This document shows positions 1-9,201 of a stretch of DNA of 64,000 nt, one piece after another. This DNA is from Rhizobium sp. Pop5 (GTDB taxonomy: Bacteria; Pseudomonadota; Alphaproteobacteria; Rhizobiales; Rhizobiaceae): positions 2,294,001-2,358,000 of the forward strand of contig NZ_CP099399.1 of assembly GCF_024721175.1 (NCBI RefSeq), written 5' to 3'. Under the pieces are notes generated by a model. That model saw only the letters and a program-made list of their open reading frames with translations, had not been told where the DNA came from and did not search any database. Every line of letters begins with the position of its first letter. Position 1 is the stretch's first letter. The position numbers and the translations under genes were made by a program.

Positions 1-553
1 CCGGCCGGGCGGCGAGTGCAGCCTGATTGGCGAGCGCGAACCAGACCCAAAGCCCGACGGCGGCAAGCGCCAGCGGCACGCCAACCCACAGCGATCGCAC
101 GGAATTCAATCCTTCAGCCGTGAAGGCTGTGCCATTGACGAGAGCGAGGCCGGCCACGACAAGAGCCAGTGGCATCACCAGCGATCGCCATGGCAAGGAG
201 CCCTGACGCTGATTGCCGACAACCATCAAGACGATCGGCACCAGGCCGAGGAAGGCCGGAGCGATGACCGGGCCGGCAAAAACGGCCGCGCCCGTCACCG
301 TCAGGAAGTAGCCGACATATCCGACGAAGGCGAGCCGGATGGCGTCCAGACAATTGCGAAGCGTCAGATGCCGCATGATGCCCTTGCCCGAGAACAGGAT
401 GTAAAGTCCGACGAGCGCCGAGACGACATGACGGACGAGGGCAAAATCGAAGGTGGAATAGTCGCCGATGATGAAGGGCACGACGAAATTGAGCGAAAAG
501 GCAAAGGCTGCAAAGAGAGCGGCCGACACGCCGACATAGAAGAGTTTGTCCAT
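1..553 (-). CDS. DMT/EamA-family permease, partial (N-terminal 184 residues)
   Basis: This reading frame starts at an ATG on the minus strand and runs off the left edge without a stop. The translation begins MDKLFYVGVSAALFAAFAFS and is a series of hydrophobic segments (roughly residues 3-25, 33-50, 65-90, 95-112, 125-145, 155-175) separated by short polar turns, the pattern of the ten-helix drug/metabolite transporter superfamily. The visible part would be the first EamA repeat and the start of the second. Substrate cannot be predicted. It is an inner-membrane protein. No co-directional partner is visible: the next gene, a cyclic-di-GMP protein on the same strand, ends over 400 bases upstream. 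Family assignment is from the topology and is fairly secure; function is unknown. Confidence 0.75.
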   Translation of the reverse strand, partial: MDKLFYVGVSAALFAAFAFSLNFVVPFIIGDYSTFDFALVRHVVSALVGLYILFSGKGIMRHLTLRNCLDAIRLAFVGYVGYFLTVTGAAVFAGPVIAPAFLGLVPIVLMVVGNQRQGSLPWRSLVMPLALVVAGLALVNGTAFTAEGLNSVRSLWVGVPLALAAVGLWVWFALANQAALAARP

Positions 554-995
554 CACGGCACCCCGTTGACGTTGCGTCACTGAGCCTCTGATCTCCGTGA
601 CACCGCAGGCTTCGCTCGGTTTCAAGCGAACCCCTGATCGGATGGAGAAATGTACCGACCGGGAGCCTTGCCCGGTATCCCGCGAAAATGAGAACCACCC
701 TCTCGGAGTTGATGCATCGGATGGTGAAGCGAGGGTCGCGCCAAGGGTTTCCCCTCCCCAACCCCTCCTCACAAGGAGGGGACTAACGCGCGGCCACCAA
801 CTGTGACAAAGCCCACCTCACTGCGGATAACACAGTGAATTGGGCGAGGCGATCGCAACATCGAAGCCCCTCCCCCTTGTGGGGAGGGGTTTTTAGCGGA
901 TCCGAACCGGACAGGTGTGCGTCAAATCCAGAACCGGTGCCCAAATTGTCCCTGGCGATCGGGATCCGACCGCAAGCGCCACCGTCAAAGAGCGC
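554..995. repeat. Intergenic region with two GC-rich hairpins
   Basis: No convincing gene lies here. It holds two self-complementary sites in a composite arrangement: CCCCTCCT-CACA-AGGAGGGG at 762-781 and CCCCTCCCC-CTTGT-GGGGAGGGG at 867-889. The two loops and flanks are related to each other in inverted orientation, so the stretch 750-895 looks like one mobile palindromic intergenic element of about 140 bases. Other copies of this exact type were not seen in the window. Confidence 0.5.
867..894 (+). terminator. Terminator-like hairpin with T tract
   Basis: A perfect 9-base-pair GC-rich stem (867-875 with 881-889, loop CTTGT) is followed directly by TTTTT on the plus strand. It has the form of a Rho-independent terminator for rightward transcription, although no rightward gene precedes it, so it may simply be one arm of the intergenic repeat. 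Confidence 0.4.
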
Positions 996-3776
996 TCAAG
1001 CCGCCTTCTCCACCGCCTCGCGCATCGCCTGCGGCCTGCCCAGCAGATAACCCTGCGCCTCGTCGCACTGCTCTTCGAACAGCGTATCCAACTGCGCCTG
1101 CGTCTCCACGCCTTCCGCCAGCACCGGCACATCAAGGCTGCGGCCAAGGGCCAGGATGGCCCTGATGATCGCCTTGGACTGGGCGTTGCTTTCGACCTCG
1201 GCCATGAAGCTCTTGTCGAGCTTGATCTTGTCGAAGGGGAAGGAGCGCAGCGTTTCCAGCGAGGAGTAGCCGGTGCCGAAATCGTCGATGGCGATCGACA
1301 CGCCGAGCGACTTCATCTCCCGCATAGTGCGCAGCGCCTTGTCCTTGTCGACAATGATGGAGCTTTCGGTGATCTCGATTTCGAGGCGGCGCGGATCGAG
1401 GCCGGTTTCGGAAAGAATGGCTGATATCACGGCCGCCATGTCGGCATGGCCGAGCTGGACGGGCGACAGGTTGACGGCGATCTTGTGGCCGTTGCTCCAG
1501 CTCGCGGCCTCCCGGCAGGCTTCTCGCAGCACCCATTCGCCGATCGGCAGGATCGCGCCGCATTCCTCGGCAAGGCCGATGAAATCCATCGGCGGGATAT
1601 TGCCGCGCTCGTGATGGCGCCAGCGCAGCAGAACCTCGAAGCCGGTGATCTCCCCCGTCCGCACGGATTTCTGCACCTGATAATGCAGGTGAAGCTCGTT
1701 GCGGTCGATCGAGGCCCAGAGATCGTTGGCGAGCGCGCGGCGGTGGCGCGCGGTCTCGTCCATGGCGGCCTCGTAGAAGCAGACCTTCTGCAGCAGCGAT
1801 TGCTTGGCGCGGTACATGGCAAGGTCGGCATTGGCAAGAAGCCCGTCGACGCTCTCGGCGTCGCCGGGATAGATCGCAACTCCGAGGCTGGCGCCGGTCT
1901 TGATCTCGAAGCCGTCGACGGAGACGACGCCGCCGAGCGCGGCTTCCAGGCGGGCGATGAAATCGTGGAGCGCGCTCAAATCGTCGAAGCGCTTGGTCGC
2001 CGCGAATTCGTCGCCGCCGAAGCGGGCGATGAACTCGCCCTCCTGCCGCGCCTCGCCGAGACGCCGGGTAAGCTCGACGAGCACCGTGTCGCCGGTGGCG
2101 TGGCCGTGCTGGTCGTTGACCTCCTTGAACTTGTCGAGGTCGATGCCGATCACCGCGACATGGCCCCTCACCCGCTCGGCGACCATCAGTTCTTCCGAAA
2201 CGCGCTCGCCGAACTGCAGCCGGTTCGGCAGGCCCGTCAGCCCATCATGCTTGGCGAGGAAGGCGACCTGCTCTTCGGATTTCAGCCGGTCGGTAATGTC
2301 CTCGAAGGTGACGACCCAGCCGCCGTTCGGCAGGATGTTGACTTTCTGCTGGATGGAGACGCCGCTCGGATAGGTGTGAACGGCGCTGCCGGCCCCGCCC
2401 CTGATCAGCGCCATGTTCCGGGCATAATGGGCCTCGGCCAGGGCTGCCGCCTCCGCGGCGTCTTCGGCATTGGCGGCATAGCCGATTTCGACGATCTCGC
2501 GATAAGGCATTCCCGGCCGCACCGAGCCTTCGGGGAAGCGGAAGATATCGAGATAGCGCTTGTTGCAGAGCACCAGGCGCTCTTCGCCATCGAACATGCA
2601 GATGCCCTGCCCCATATTCTCGAGCGCCACATCGAGATTGCGGGTGATCTCCTCGATCCGGTCGGCATCGGCCTTCTGCTTGCTGTTGTCCTTGGTGATC
2701 TTGGCAAAGCCGATCAGCTCGCCTGTTTCATCGTGGATCGCATCGATGACGACATGGGCCCAGAAGGAGGAGCCGTCCTTGCGATAGCGCCACCCCTGGG
2801 CTTCGAATTTGCCTTCGGTGCGCGCAGTTTCGAGCGCCCGCCGCGGCACGCCTTTCCGGCGGTCTTCCTCCGAATAGAACAGCGAGAAATCTCTGCCGAC
2901 GACCTCATCAGCGGTATAGCGCTTGACGCGCTCGGCTCCGGCATTCCAGTTGCTGACCTTGCCATCGGGGTCGAGCATGTAGATGGCGTAGTCCGTGACG
3001 CCTTGCACGAGGAACTTGAAGTTGCGCTCCGCCCTGGCGGTCCTGACCTCCGAGTGCACGGCGAAGATCGCCGCCGCAAAACCCGCCGCCAGCAGCGAAA
3101 AGGTGACGGCAGCGATGGTCGCCACCATGACTTCGGGCGAAAGCATCGTCGCGGGATCGAGCGCCACCGCGCCCGGCGTAACGGTCACGCCCGCCATCGC
3201 GGTGAAATGCAGGGCGACGACACCTGATGTCAGCAGAAGCGTCGGCGCGAACCGACCCAGAATCGACCGGTCGTCCCTGCCCGCAAATCCAAAGGCGACG
3301 ACCGAAAAGGCGATGCCGAGAAGGATAGATGCCGCGACGAAGGTGCTGTCCCAGGCGATCTCTCCCGGGAATTCGATCGCGAGCATTCCGGTAAAATGCA
3401 TCGAGCCGATGCCGGCGCCGAAGAGCACGCCCGCCAGGATATTCGCCACCCGCCCGGTATAGGCCATCTTGGCTGCGACGGCGGCCGATGTCGCGACGAT
3501 CGCGACCAGCAGCGAAACCAGCGTCAAGCCGGCACGATAGCCCACGACGACGCCGGGGTCGTATGCCAGCATGGCGACGAAATGCGTGGCCCAGATGCCG
3601 AAGCCGCCGGCCGCACCTGCCGTCGCGATCCATACCCAGCGGGCCGCGCCCTCGGACGATGTCGCCCGATGCAGCAGAACCATCGCGCAATGGCTCGCGA
3701 GGAAGCAGATCAAACCCGCGAGACCGACCAGCGCGAGATTGTGCTGCTGGGTAACGCACGTCAGAACGGTGAACAT
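996..3776 (-). CDS. MHYT-PAS-PAS-GGDEF-EAL cyclic-di-GMP signalling protein
   Basis: A 926-residue membrane-anchored bifunctional diguanylate cyclase/phosphodiesterase candidate. Residues 1-245 form an MHYT sensor with about seven helices and the three expected motifs (ATHFVAM 63-69, SMHFTGM 125-131, ALHFTAM 188-194), a family thought to bind metal and sense small gases. Two PAS domains follow (about 255-363 and 377-495). The GGDEF domain (507-665) has an intact GGDEF motif at 587-591 but lacks the RxxD product-inhibition site just upstream. The EAL domain (680-920) reads EVL at 714-716, keeps the catalytic glutamate, and has DDFGTGYSS (831-839) and QGYLLGRP (908-915), so both activities could be retained. 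It is transcribed alone. A short relic of an MHYT gene near 26210 is related to residues 101-122. Confidence 0.95.
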   Translation of the reverse strand: MFTVLTCVTQQHNLALVGLAGLICFLASHCAMVLLHRATSSEGAARWVWIATAGAAGGFGIWATHFVAMLAYDPGVVVGYRAGLTLVSLLVAIVATSAAVAAKMAYTGRVANILAGVLFGAGIGSMHFTGMLAIEFPGEIAWDSTFVAASILLGIAFSVVAFGFAGRDDRSILGRFAPTLLLTSGVVALHFTAMAGVTVTPGAVALDPATMLSPEVMVATIAAVTFSLLAAGFAAAIFAVHSEVRTARAERNFKFLVQGVTDYAIYMLDPDGKVSNWNAGAERVKRYTADEVVGRDFSLFYSEEDRRKGVPRRALETARTEGKFEAQGWRYRKDGSSFWAHVVIDAIHDETGELIGFAKITKDNSKQKADADRIEEITRNLDVALENMGQGICMFDGEERLVLCNKRYLDIFRFPEGSVRPGMPYREIVEIGYAANAEDAAEAAALAEAHYARNMALIRGGAGSAVHTYPSGVSIQQKVNILPNGGWVVTFEDITDRLKSEEQVAFLAKHDGLTGLPNRLQFGERVSEELMVAERVRGHVAVIGIDLDKFKEVNDQHGHATGDTVLVELTRRLGEARQEGEFIARFGGDEFAATKRFDDLSALHDFIARLEAALGGVVSVDGFEIKTGASLGVAIYPGDAESVDGLLANADLAMYRAKQSLLQKVCFYEAAMDETARHRRALANDLWASIDRNELHLHYQVQKSVRTGEITGFEVLLRWRHHERGNIPPMDFIGLAEECGAILPIGEWVLREACREAASWSNGHKIAVNLSPVQLGHADMAAVISAILSETGLDPRRLEIEITESSIIVDKDKALRTMREMKSLGVSIAIDDFGTGYSSLETLRSFPFDKIKLDKSFMAEVESNAQSKAIIRAILALGRSLDVPVLAEGVETQAQLDTLFEEQCDEAQGYLLGRPQAMREAVEKAA

Positions 3777-4109
3777 GGAATAGGACCCTCGATTTGCGCG
3801 GCCACGCTATGCGGCGGGCGCTTAAGGAAGGTTGAAAAGAGCCGGGCATCCATCTGGAATGACTCGGAAAACGTGGCCTGGCGGCTGCCTTGTGAACGCT
3901 GTTGTCGGATTAGCGTTTACGCCAGGTGTCTTGATATGGTGAACGGATTTCCAGTTGCTCGCGCGCCTGCGTCAGGGCGCCTGGCCGGCCGTCGCGACGA
4001 TTTCCTCCGCCAGAAGCGCGATGCCTGACGTCTGTGTTGAGCCGGCGGTCTTATCGCATCGGATGCAAGGAGACGCAAAGGGCGAGCAGGCGGTCACATG
4101 ACTCAGGCG
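3777..4109. other. Intergenic, no gene recognised
   Basis: About 330 bases between two leftward genes. It must carry the promoter of the GGDEF-EAL gene, whose start is preceded by a GAGGGT ribosome-binding site at about 3785-3790. I see no convincing ORF, RNA gene or repeat here. Confidence 0.4.
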
Positions 4110-5147
4110 TCAGCTCAGCGCGATACGTTCTCCCGTTGCCGCCGAGCGTTTTACCGCATCGATCACCCTCAAGGTTTCGAGCCCCTCACGCCCGCTGACA
4201 AGCGGCGGTTCGTCTCCGCGGATCACCTTGCAGAATTGCCTGATCTGCAGAGCGAGCGGGTCCTCGTCGTCGACCTCGATACGCTTTTGGTCAAACGGTT
4301 CCCACCAGCTCCGTTTACCGGGATTGCGCCAGACCTCGAGTGACGGAACAGCCAGCGACCCGTGCGTTCCTCCGATCATGTAACAGGATTGCTCGGTTTT
4401 GGGGTAAGCCGGATTCTCTCCGGTTGTCATCTCCCAGCTCCACGGTGCGACCACCGCGTCGGAGACTGTCGCAGTTCCCAAAACTCCATTCTTGAACTCG
4501 ATCAGGATGACAGCCGTTTCCTCAACCGCGTTGCCGCGCACCGCGTTGGACTCGCGTGCCTGAACTGCGGCGACATCGCCGAAAAGGTAGCGCAGATTAT
4601 CGACATCGTGGATGAGATTGAGGAAAACCGGCCCCGCACCGCGCTCGCGACGCCACGGGATGTCGAAGTAATCGTCGGGCTTGAACAACCAGAACATCGC
4701 ATTGACAACAAGAACGCGGCCTAGCTTCCCGCTTTCGATGATTTCCTTTGCCTTCCGCATCATCGGATTGTGTCGGCGGTGATGGCCGGTCAAAAGAGGA
4801 ACACCTTTTGCCTCTGCCGCTGCGATCAGCTTTTCCCCGGCTATAATGTCGTCGGCGATAGGCTTCTCGATGAGTGCGGCAACGCCGGCTTCAACGGCTT
4901 CCAACCCGTTCTGGACGTGAGCCTGGTTGGGCGTGGCCACGATGATCCCGTCAGGTCGGTCTGCGGCAATCATCTGCGCCAGGCTTGTGAACCACTTCAC
5001 GCCGGCTTCCTTGGCAATGGTCTCGCCAACCGGCGTAGGATCGACCACGGCACTGAGTTGCGCCGAGGGCTCGGCGAGGACGTGCTGAATATGGCGCTTG
5101 CCGATGAGACCTGCGCCAAGCACGGCCAACTTAACTGGTTGGGTCAT
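4110..5147 (-). CDS. Gfo/Idh/MocA-family NAD(P)-dependent dehydrogenase
   Basis: A 345-residue cytoplasmic oxidoreductase. The N-terminus has the Rossmann dinucleotide motif GAGLIG, followed by VATPNQAH and IEKPIADD, the family's conserved EKP element. The C-terminal alpha/beta domain contains LIHDVDNLRYLFG, where the His and Asp are the usual substrate-binding/catalytic positions. The start chosen is MTQPVKL at 5147, because GAGGTG lies at 5152-5157, and not the longer in-frame start at 5174, which would run into the gene upstream. It is the last gene of the leftward operon, 7 bases after the dehydroquinase gene. Family members act on inositols, sugars and cyclic polyols; oxidation or reduction of a quinate/shikimate-like ring is a plausible inference from context only. 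Confidence 0.9.
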   Translation of the reverse strand: MTQPVKLAVLGAGLIGKRHIQHVLAEPSAQLSAVVDPTPVGETIAKEAGVKWFTSLAQMIAADRPDGIIVATPNQAHVQNGLEAVEAGVAALIEKPIADDIIAGEKLIAAAEAKGVPLLTGHHRRHNPMMRKAKEIIESGKLGRVLVVNAMFWLFKPDDYFDIPWRRERGAGPVFLNLIHDVDNLRYLFGDVAAVQARESNAVRGNAVEETAVILIEFKNGVLGTATVSDAVVAPWSWEMTTGENPAYPKTEQSCYMIGGTHGSLAVPSLEVWRNPGKRSWWEPFDQKRIEVDDEDPLALQIRQFCKVIRGDEPPLVSGREGLETLRVIDAVKRSAATGERIALS

Positions 5148-5154
5148 AATCACC

Positions 5155-5604
5155 TCAGCCCTTGCTCGCCGCATTGATCATCGTCGCCGCGCGCCGGATG
5201 CCAAGCTGGTATCCTTCTGTTCCAAGGCCGCAGATCACGCCGTCCGCGCGGTGCGAAACGAACGAATGGTGCCGGAAGCTTTCGCGCTTGTGCACATTCG
5301 AGATGTGGATCTCGATCACCGGCCCTTCGAACGTGTTCAGAGCGTCGAGGATGGCGAGCGAGGTATGGGTGAAGGCTGCCGGATTGATGACGATGCCCGC
5401 ACCGTCTTCGCGCGCCTCGTGAATCCAATCGATGATCTCGTATTCCCGGTTGCTCTGATGAAAGCGGATTTCATGGCCGAGCTCGGCTGCCAGCTTGCGG
5501 CAGTCCGCCTCCACGTCTGCGAGCGTTTCATGCCCGTAGATATGCGGCTGGCGTTTGCCAAGCAGATTGAGGTTTGGTCCATTGAGAACGTAGATAAGGC
5601 TCAT
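5155..5604 (-). CDS. aroQ: Type II 3-dehydroquinate dehydratase
   Basis: A 149-residue type II dehydroquinase, normally a dodecamer of flavodoxin-like subunits that interconverts 3-dehydroquinate and 3-dehydroshikimate. The signature [11 protein letters not shown] at the start, catalytic Tyr23 (HIYG), the NPAAFTHTS loop, and EIHISN with His100 all fit the family, as does the length. The start is the ATG at 5604 behind GGAGGG. Its place between a Gfo/Idh dehydrogenase and a CHMI-like isomerase, in an operon with a second aroE-like gene and an importer, points to a catabolic (quinate or shikimate) role and not to the housekeeping aromatic amino acid pathway. That role is inferred from neighbours; the enzyme identity is clear. 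Confidence 0.93.
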   Translation of the reverse strand: MSLIYVLNGPNLNLLGKRQPHIYGHETLADVEADCRKLAAELGHEIRFHQSNREYEIIDWIHEAREDGAGIVINPAAFTHTSLAILDALNTFEGPVIEIHISNVHKRESFRHHSFVSHRADGVICGLGTEGYQLGIRRAATMINAASKG

Positions 5605-5632
5605 AGTGCCCTCCTTGAGCACGCTGTTCTGG

Positions 5633-6001
5633 TCAGGCGAATGCGATTGCTTGAACGGCAAAATCAGGGTCCGACTCATAGAGATCTGCGCGCAAGCCGA
5701 GCCTTCCCGCTTCGAGAGCAGGCGCGGCGATCGTCCGCGCCGCCTCGAGAACGGCAGCAAGAAGCTTCTGCTTGGTCTCCGCGGTACGACCCGGTGCCAT
5801 CCGCACAATGATTTGGATGAAATGATGATCGACATGCTCATCGCCCACGCAGGAATATGTCGCCTCCCGCGCAAACGTGCGCACGGCGGAAGGTTTCACA
5901 AGGCCGCCATCGCGAACGCAGCGATGCACGGTGAGCGTCAGTCGGTCCATGGCTACATGCTCGCCTGCGCCCCGGCTATAATCGATGATGATGTGCGGCA
6001 T
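5633..6001 (-). CDS. 5-carboxymethyl-2-hydroxymuconate isomerase-family protein
   Basis: A 122-residue protein of the CHMI branch of the tautomerase superfamily (HpaF/HpcD-like). It starts MPHIIIDYS, so Pro would become the N-terminal catalytic base after Met removal, and continues with the family-like stretches [19 protein letters not shown] and [11 protein letters not shown]. The start at 6001 was chosen over a longer frame because of this Pro-2 and the length. In homoprotocatechuate degradation CHMI isomerises the semialdehyde-derived dienoate before decarboxylation. Here no HpaE or HpaG partner is visible, so the substrate may differ. It is in the leftward operon, 14 bases after the aroE-like gene. 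Confidence 0.82.
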   Translation of the reverse strand: MPHIIIDYSRGAGEHVAMDRLTLTVHRCVRDGGLVKPSAVRTFAREATYSCVGDEHVDHHFIQIIVRMAPGRTAETKQKLLAAVLEAARTIAAPALEAGRLGLRADLYESDPDFAVQAIAFA

Positions 6002-6015
6002 TTGGGATCTCCCCA

Positions 6016-6876
6016 TCAAGCCGACAGGCGGCATAGATCCGTAAAGTGACGGGACATGCGCTCTGCGTCCGGTGCTATCCCGGTGAACAATTCGAAAGCT
6101 GCTGCTGCCTGGTAGACGGTCATGCCGCCGCCACGAAGGGTCCGGCAGCCTCTTCTTTCGGCGAGTGCAAGGAGCTCTGTGACGAGTGGCATATAGACGA
6201 TGTCGGCGACCCAATGCCTTGGCAGAAGCCATTCCGGATCGATCGGCAAACCTGGATGGCTCTTCATACCCGTCGGCGTAGCGTGGATAAGGCCGTCCGC
6301 GGAGCGCAGCGCGCTGCCGACATCCGTCGTGGCACGCGCGCATTCCCTTGAGAACCGATCGTTCAACTGCCGAGCCAAGGTTTCTGCCCGTTTCGAATCC
6401 TGGTCGAAGATCGACAGTCGCTCAATACCGAGCTTGATTGCGGCATGCGCCACGGCGACACCGGCGCCGCCGGCGCCAAGCAGGACGGCATGCGACCTCG
6501 CGACGTTCGTAAGGCCGCGCTGGAAATTCTCATAGAAACCGTACCAATCGGTGTTGTGGCCGATCCTCTCGCCGTCACGAAAGACCACGGTGTTGACCGC
6601 ACCAAGCATCTCCGCATCCTCCGAAAGGCGATTGAGATGGGCGATCACCGTCTGCTTGCACGGATGCGTAATGTTGCTCCCGGCAAAACCGCGCCGCTCT
6701 TCCTCGTCCAGGAGATCCGGCAACGCCGAGGCGGGAAGGCCTCGCTCGGCGAAGTCGAGAAGCTCGTAGCGGTAATCGAGGCCCTGGTGTCGAGCCTCCA
6801 TTTCGTGGAGCGCCGGGGACTTTGACATTTGGATGTCGGCCCCGATCAGTCCCACAAGAAATTTCTTGTCGTGCAT
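6016..6876 (-). CDS. Quinate/shikimate dehydrogenase
   Basis: A 286-residue member of the shikimate dehydrogenase family. The substrate site is complete: SKSPALHE (18-25), SNITHPCK with Lys74, and NTDWYGF with Asp110. A Rossmann motif GAGGAG occurs at 134-139. SNITHPCKQ resembles quinate/shikimate dehydrogenases (YdiB/QsuD type) more than the biosynthetic AroE consensus NVTxPxK, which together with the operon context suggests use in catabolism: oxidation of quinate or shikimate to the 3-dehydro acid. It lies between the ABC transporter ATPase gene (18-base gap) and the CHMI-like gene (14-base gap). Cofactor preference was not judged. Family assignment is secure; quinate versus shikimate preference is inference. 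Confidence 0.9.
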   Translation of the reverse strand: MHDKKFLVGLIGADIQMSKSPALHEMEARHQGLDYRYELLDFAERGLPASALPDLLDEEERRGFAGSNITHPCKQTVIAHLNRLSEDAEMLGAVNTVVFRDGERIGHNTDWYGFYENFQRGLTNVARSHAVLLGAGGAGVAVAHAAIKLGIERLSIFDQDSKRAETLARQLNDRFSRECARATTDVGSALRSADGLIHATPTGMKSHPGLPIDPEWLLPRHWVADIVYMPLVTELLALAERRGCRTLRGGGMTVYQAAAAFELFTGIAPDAERMSRHFTDLCRLSA

Positions 6877-6894
6877 TGGTATCGCCTTCGAACG

Positions 6895-7668
6895 TCAATG
6901 ATGGGCAAGGATTTCGCCGAGGAAGGTTTTCGTGCGTTGGTTCTTGGGAGACTTGAAGAAGACCTCCGGTTCGGCCTCTTCGACGATTTCTCCGGAGGCC
7001 ATGAAGATGACGCGATCAGCGACCTGACGGGCAAAGCCCATTTCGTGTGTGACACAGATCATCGTCATGCCGTCACGGGCGAGACTGATCATCGTGTCGA
7101 GCACCTCCTTCACCATTTCAGGATCGAGGGCAGAAGTCGGTTCGTCGAAGAGCATGACCTTCGGCTCCATGCAGAGCGCGCGAGCGATGGCAACGCGTTG
7201 TTGTTGTCCGCCCGATAGCTGCGCGGGATACTTGTCCGCCTGGTCGAGGATCCGAACGCGCTCGAGATATTTTCGCGCCAGTCGCACGGCATCAGTGTGG
7301 CTTGTGCCTCGAACACGCATCGGGGCGAGCGTACAGTTCTGAAGTACGGTCATATGGGGGAAGAGGTTGAAGCTCTGGAAGACCATTCCCACTTCGCGAC
7401 GTATCGCATCGATGGATTTGGTGCTTCCGTCCAGTACCTGACCCTCGACGACGACCTTGCCTTCCTCGATCGTCTCAAGGGCATTGATGCAGCGAATGAG
7501 CGTAGATTTCCCGGACCCTGACGGCCCGCAGAGGACGATTTTTTCGCCTTTGCGGACCGACAGGCTGATGGATTTCAATGCATGGAAAGCGCCGTACCAC
7601 TTCTGCACGTCCTCAAGGGAAATCAGCGTCGGTTGATCGTTTGCGGAATTGAGCACGGAACTCTCCAT
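6895..7668 (-). CDS. Polar amino acid-type ABC importer, ATPase
   Basis: A 257-residue ABC ATPase of the GlnQ/HisP (PAAT) class, acting on the cytoplasmic face of the importer encoded by the next three genes. It has Walker [10 protein letters not shown], the signature [15 protein letters not shown], Walker [14 protein letters not shown] and the H-loop in VTHEMGFA. The start at 7668 ([10 protein letters not shown]) avoids overlap with the solute-binding gene, which ends 7 bases upstream; the longer frame is a shadow extension. Enzymes for cyclic acids follow directly, so the cargo may be an organic acid such as quinate or shikimate and not an amino acid. This is inferred, since the family does include non-amino-acid importers. 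Confidence 0.93.
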   Translation of the reverse strand: MESSVLNSANDQPTLISLEDVQKWYGAFHALKSISLSVRKGEKIVLCGPSGSGKSTLIRCINALETIEEGKVVVEGQVLDGSTKSIDAIRREVGMVFQSFNLFPHMTVLQNCTLAPMRVRGTSHTDAVRLARKYLERVRILDQADKYPAQLSGGQQQRVAIARALCMEPKVMLFDEPTSALDPEMVKEVLDTMISLARDGMTMICVTHEMGFARQVADRVIFMASGEIVEEAEPEVFFKSPKNQRTKTFLGEILAHH

Positions 7669-7675
7669 TTGGGCT

Positions 7676-8500
7676 TTAATTGACGGTGAACGGGATGTTC
7701 GGAATTGATTCCGGGAACTTCGGCAGATCGATCGCCATCCACTTCTTCGTGATGGCAGCCAGCTCACCATCGGCCTTGATCTTGTCGACGAAGGCGTTGA
7801 CGGCTTCGTTCCAGTCCTTCTCGCCGAGACGGGTCCCGACGCCGTTGTAGGTCGTCAGAAAGTTAATCTTGCGTTCATAGGTGCCGGCACTCGCCGCATC
7901 CAGACGCTGACCATAGAACTGGTTGCCGCCAACCGCCTTTACCTGTCCGGAGATGAGAGCCTGGATGGTTGCGGCGTCGTCATCGAAGCGGCGGACCGTT
8001 GCGGTGGATCCGACGGCGTCCGTGACGGCCTTATCCTGCGAACTGGACTTTGGAACACCGATCTCCCATCCCGCAACGTCTTCAGGCTTCGCAACGGTGT
8101 CGGACTTCGCTGCATAAAGCGAAATCGTGTTAGCGGCGTAGGGCTTGCTGTATTGAATTGATTTCGCGCGTTCTTCCGTCATTGCCATCGTTGCGAACAG
8201 GATGTCGACTTTGCCGGTCGTGAGCGCCGGAATTCGGTTGGCGACGGCGAGCGGCTGGAACTGAACCTTCACGCCCAATTCCTTGGCAAAAAGGTTGGCG
8301 ATGTCAGCGTCGAAGCCATCCTGTACGCCGCTTGTGTTGACGAACCCCCATGGCGCATTGTCGCCCTGGATGCCGACCACGAGCGTGCCCTTTGCCTTGA
8401 TTTCCTCTACAGTTGCCGCAGAGGCGGCGGCAGCGCCAACGGTTGCGAAGGCAACGGTTGCCAGTGCAAGTCCGAGAAAATTCCTACGATTGTTATGCAT
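7676..8500 (-). CDS. Polar amino acid-type ABC importer, solute-binding protein
   Basis: A 274-residue periplasmic family 3 solute-binding protein. The N-terminus [14 protein letters not shown] followed by a hydrophobic run and ASA is a signal peptide; the RRNFLG element even resembles a Tat signal. The mature part begins [15 protein letters not shown] and contains [29 protein letters not shown], typical of the cluster 3 ligand site (family positions D/E and R). The start at 8500 follows an AAGGAGGAGG ribosome-binding site. It is between the ATPase and the two permease genes. The ligand is not predictable from sequence; the surrounding catabolic genes favour a cyclic hydroxy acid. Confidence 0.93.
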   Translation of the reverse strand: MHNNRRNFLGLALATVAFATVGAAAASAATVEEIKAKGTLVVGIQGDNAPWGFVNTSGVQDGFDADIANLFAKELGVKVQFQPLAVANRIPALTTGKVDILFATMAMTEERAKSIQYSKPYAANTISLYAAKSDTVAKPEDVAGWEIGVPKSSSQDKAVTDAVGSTATVRRFDDDAATIQALISGQVKAVGGNQFYGQRLDAASAGTYERKINFLTTYNGVGTRLGEKDWNEAVNAFVDKIKADGELAAITKKWMAIDLPKFPESIPNIPFTVN

Positions 8501-8541
8501 GTTTGTCCTCCTCCTTGAGAGTTTTGCTTCGAGCGAAGCGG

Positions 8542-9192
8542 CTAGCGGGCAGCTTTCGCCATCCGTTTTTCGAGGCTGCTTCCGGCATGGGAGAGCGGCC
8601 AGCAAATGATGAAGTAGATTGCCCCGACGATTCCGAAGACGAGCAGCGGACGATAGGTCTGGTTTGAAATGATCTGCCCGGCGCGAGTGAGCTCAATGAA
8701 GCCGACGATTGCCGCCAGCGACGTGCCCTTGATGAGCTGGACAAGGAAACCGATCGTGGCCGGCATCGAGATTTTCAGGGCCTGCGGCAGGATGACGTCT
8801 TTCATCCGCGAGACATAATGCAGTCCGAGGGCGTTGGCGGCTTCCGTCTGGCCCTTCGGAACAGCCTCGATGGAGCCGCGCCAGATTTCGCCCAGGAAAG
8901 CACTGGCATGGAGCGTGAAGGCGATTGCCACCGCGATCCACGCATTGACCTCGATGCCCAATAGCGCAACGCCGTAATAGACAACGAAGAGCTGCATCAG
9001 AAGGGGCGTGCCCTGGAAGAGGCCGATATAGCCTGCGGTGATCCTCCGGGCGACCTTCGTCCCCGAGGTGCGCAGCAGCGCGATGAGGATTCCGAATATC
9101 CCGCCACCGATGAACCCCACGATCGCGAGCAGAACAGTCCACTTCAAACCCTGCATCAAAAAGAAGAATTCATTTTCGCCGATGGGACCCAT
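8542..9192 (-). CDS. Polar amino acid-type ABC importer, permease 1
   Basis: A 216-residue inner-membrane permease of the HisMQ class with about five transmembrane helices. The EAA loop that contacts the ATPase is present as EAANALGLHYVSRMKDVILPQ. GGAGG precedes the ATG at 9192. The gene sits 9 bases after the second permease gene, so the two are translated together and would form a heterodimeric channel. Confidence 0.93.
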   Translation of the reverse strand: MGPIGENEFFFLMQGLKWTVLLAIVGFIGGGIFGILIALLRTSGTKVARRITAGYIGLFQGTPLLMQLFVVYYGVALLGIEVNAWIAVAIAFTLHASAFLGEIWRGSIEAVPKGQTEAANALGLHYVSRMKDVILPQALKISMPATIGFLVQLIKGTSLAAIVGFIELTRAGQIISNQTYRPLLVFGIVGAIYFIICWPLSHAGSSLEKRMAKAAR

Positions 9193-9201
9193 GGCTGCCT
9201 C

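Noticed and set aside
1446..3227. 593-residue plus-strand ORF opposite the GGDEF-EAL gene
   Set aside because: It is antisense to a clear domain-rich gene, has low-complexity Asp/Gly/Arg-rich composition and no recognisable domain.
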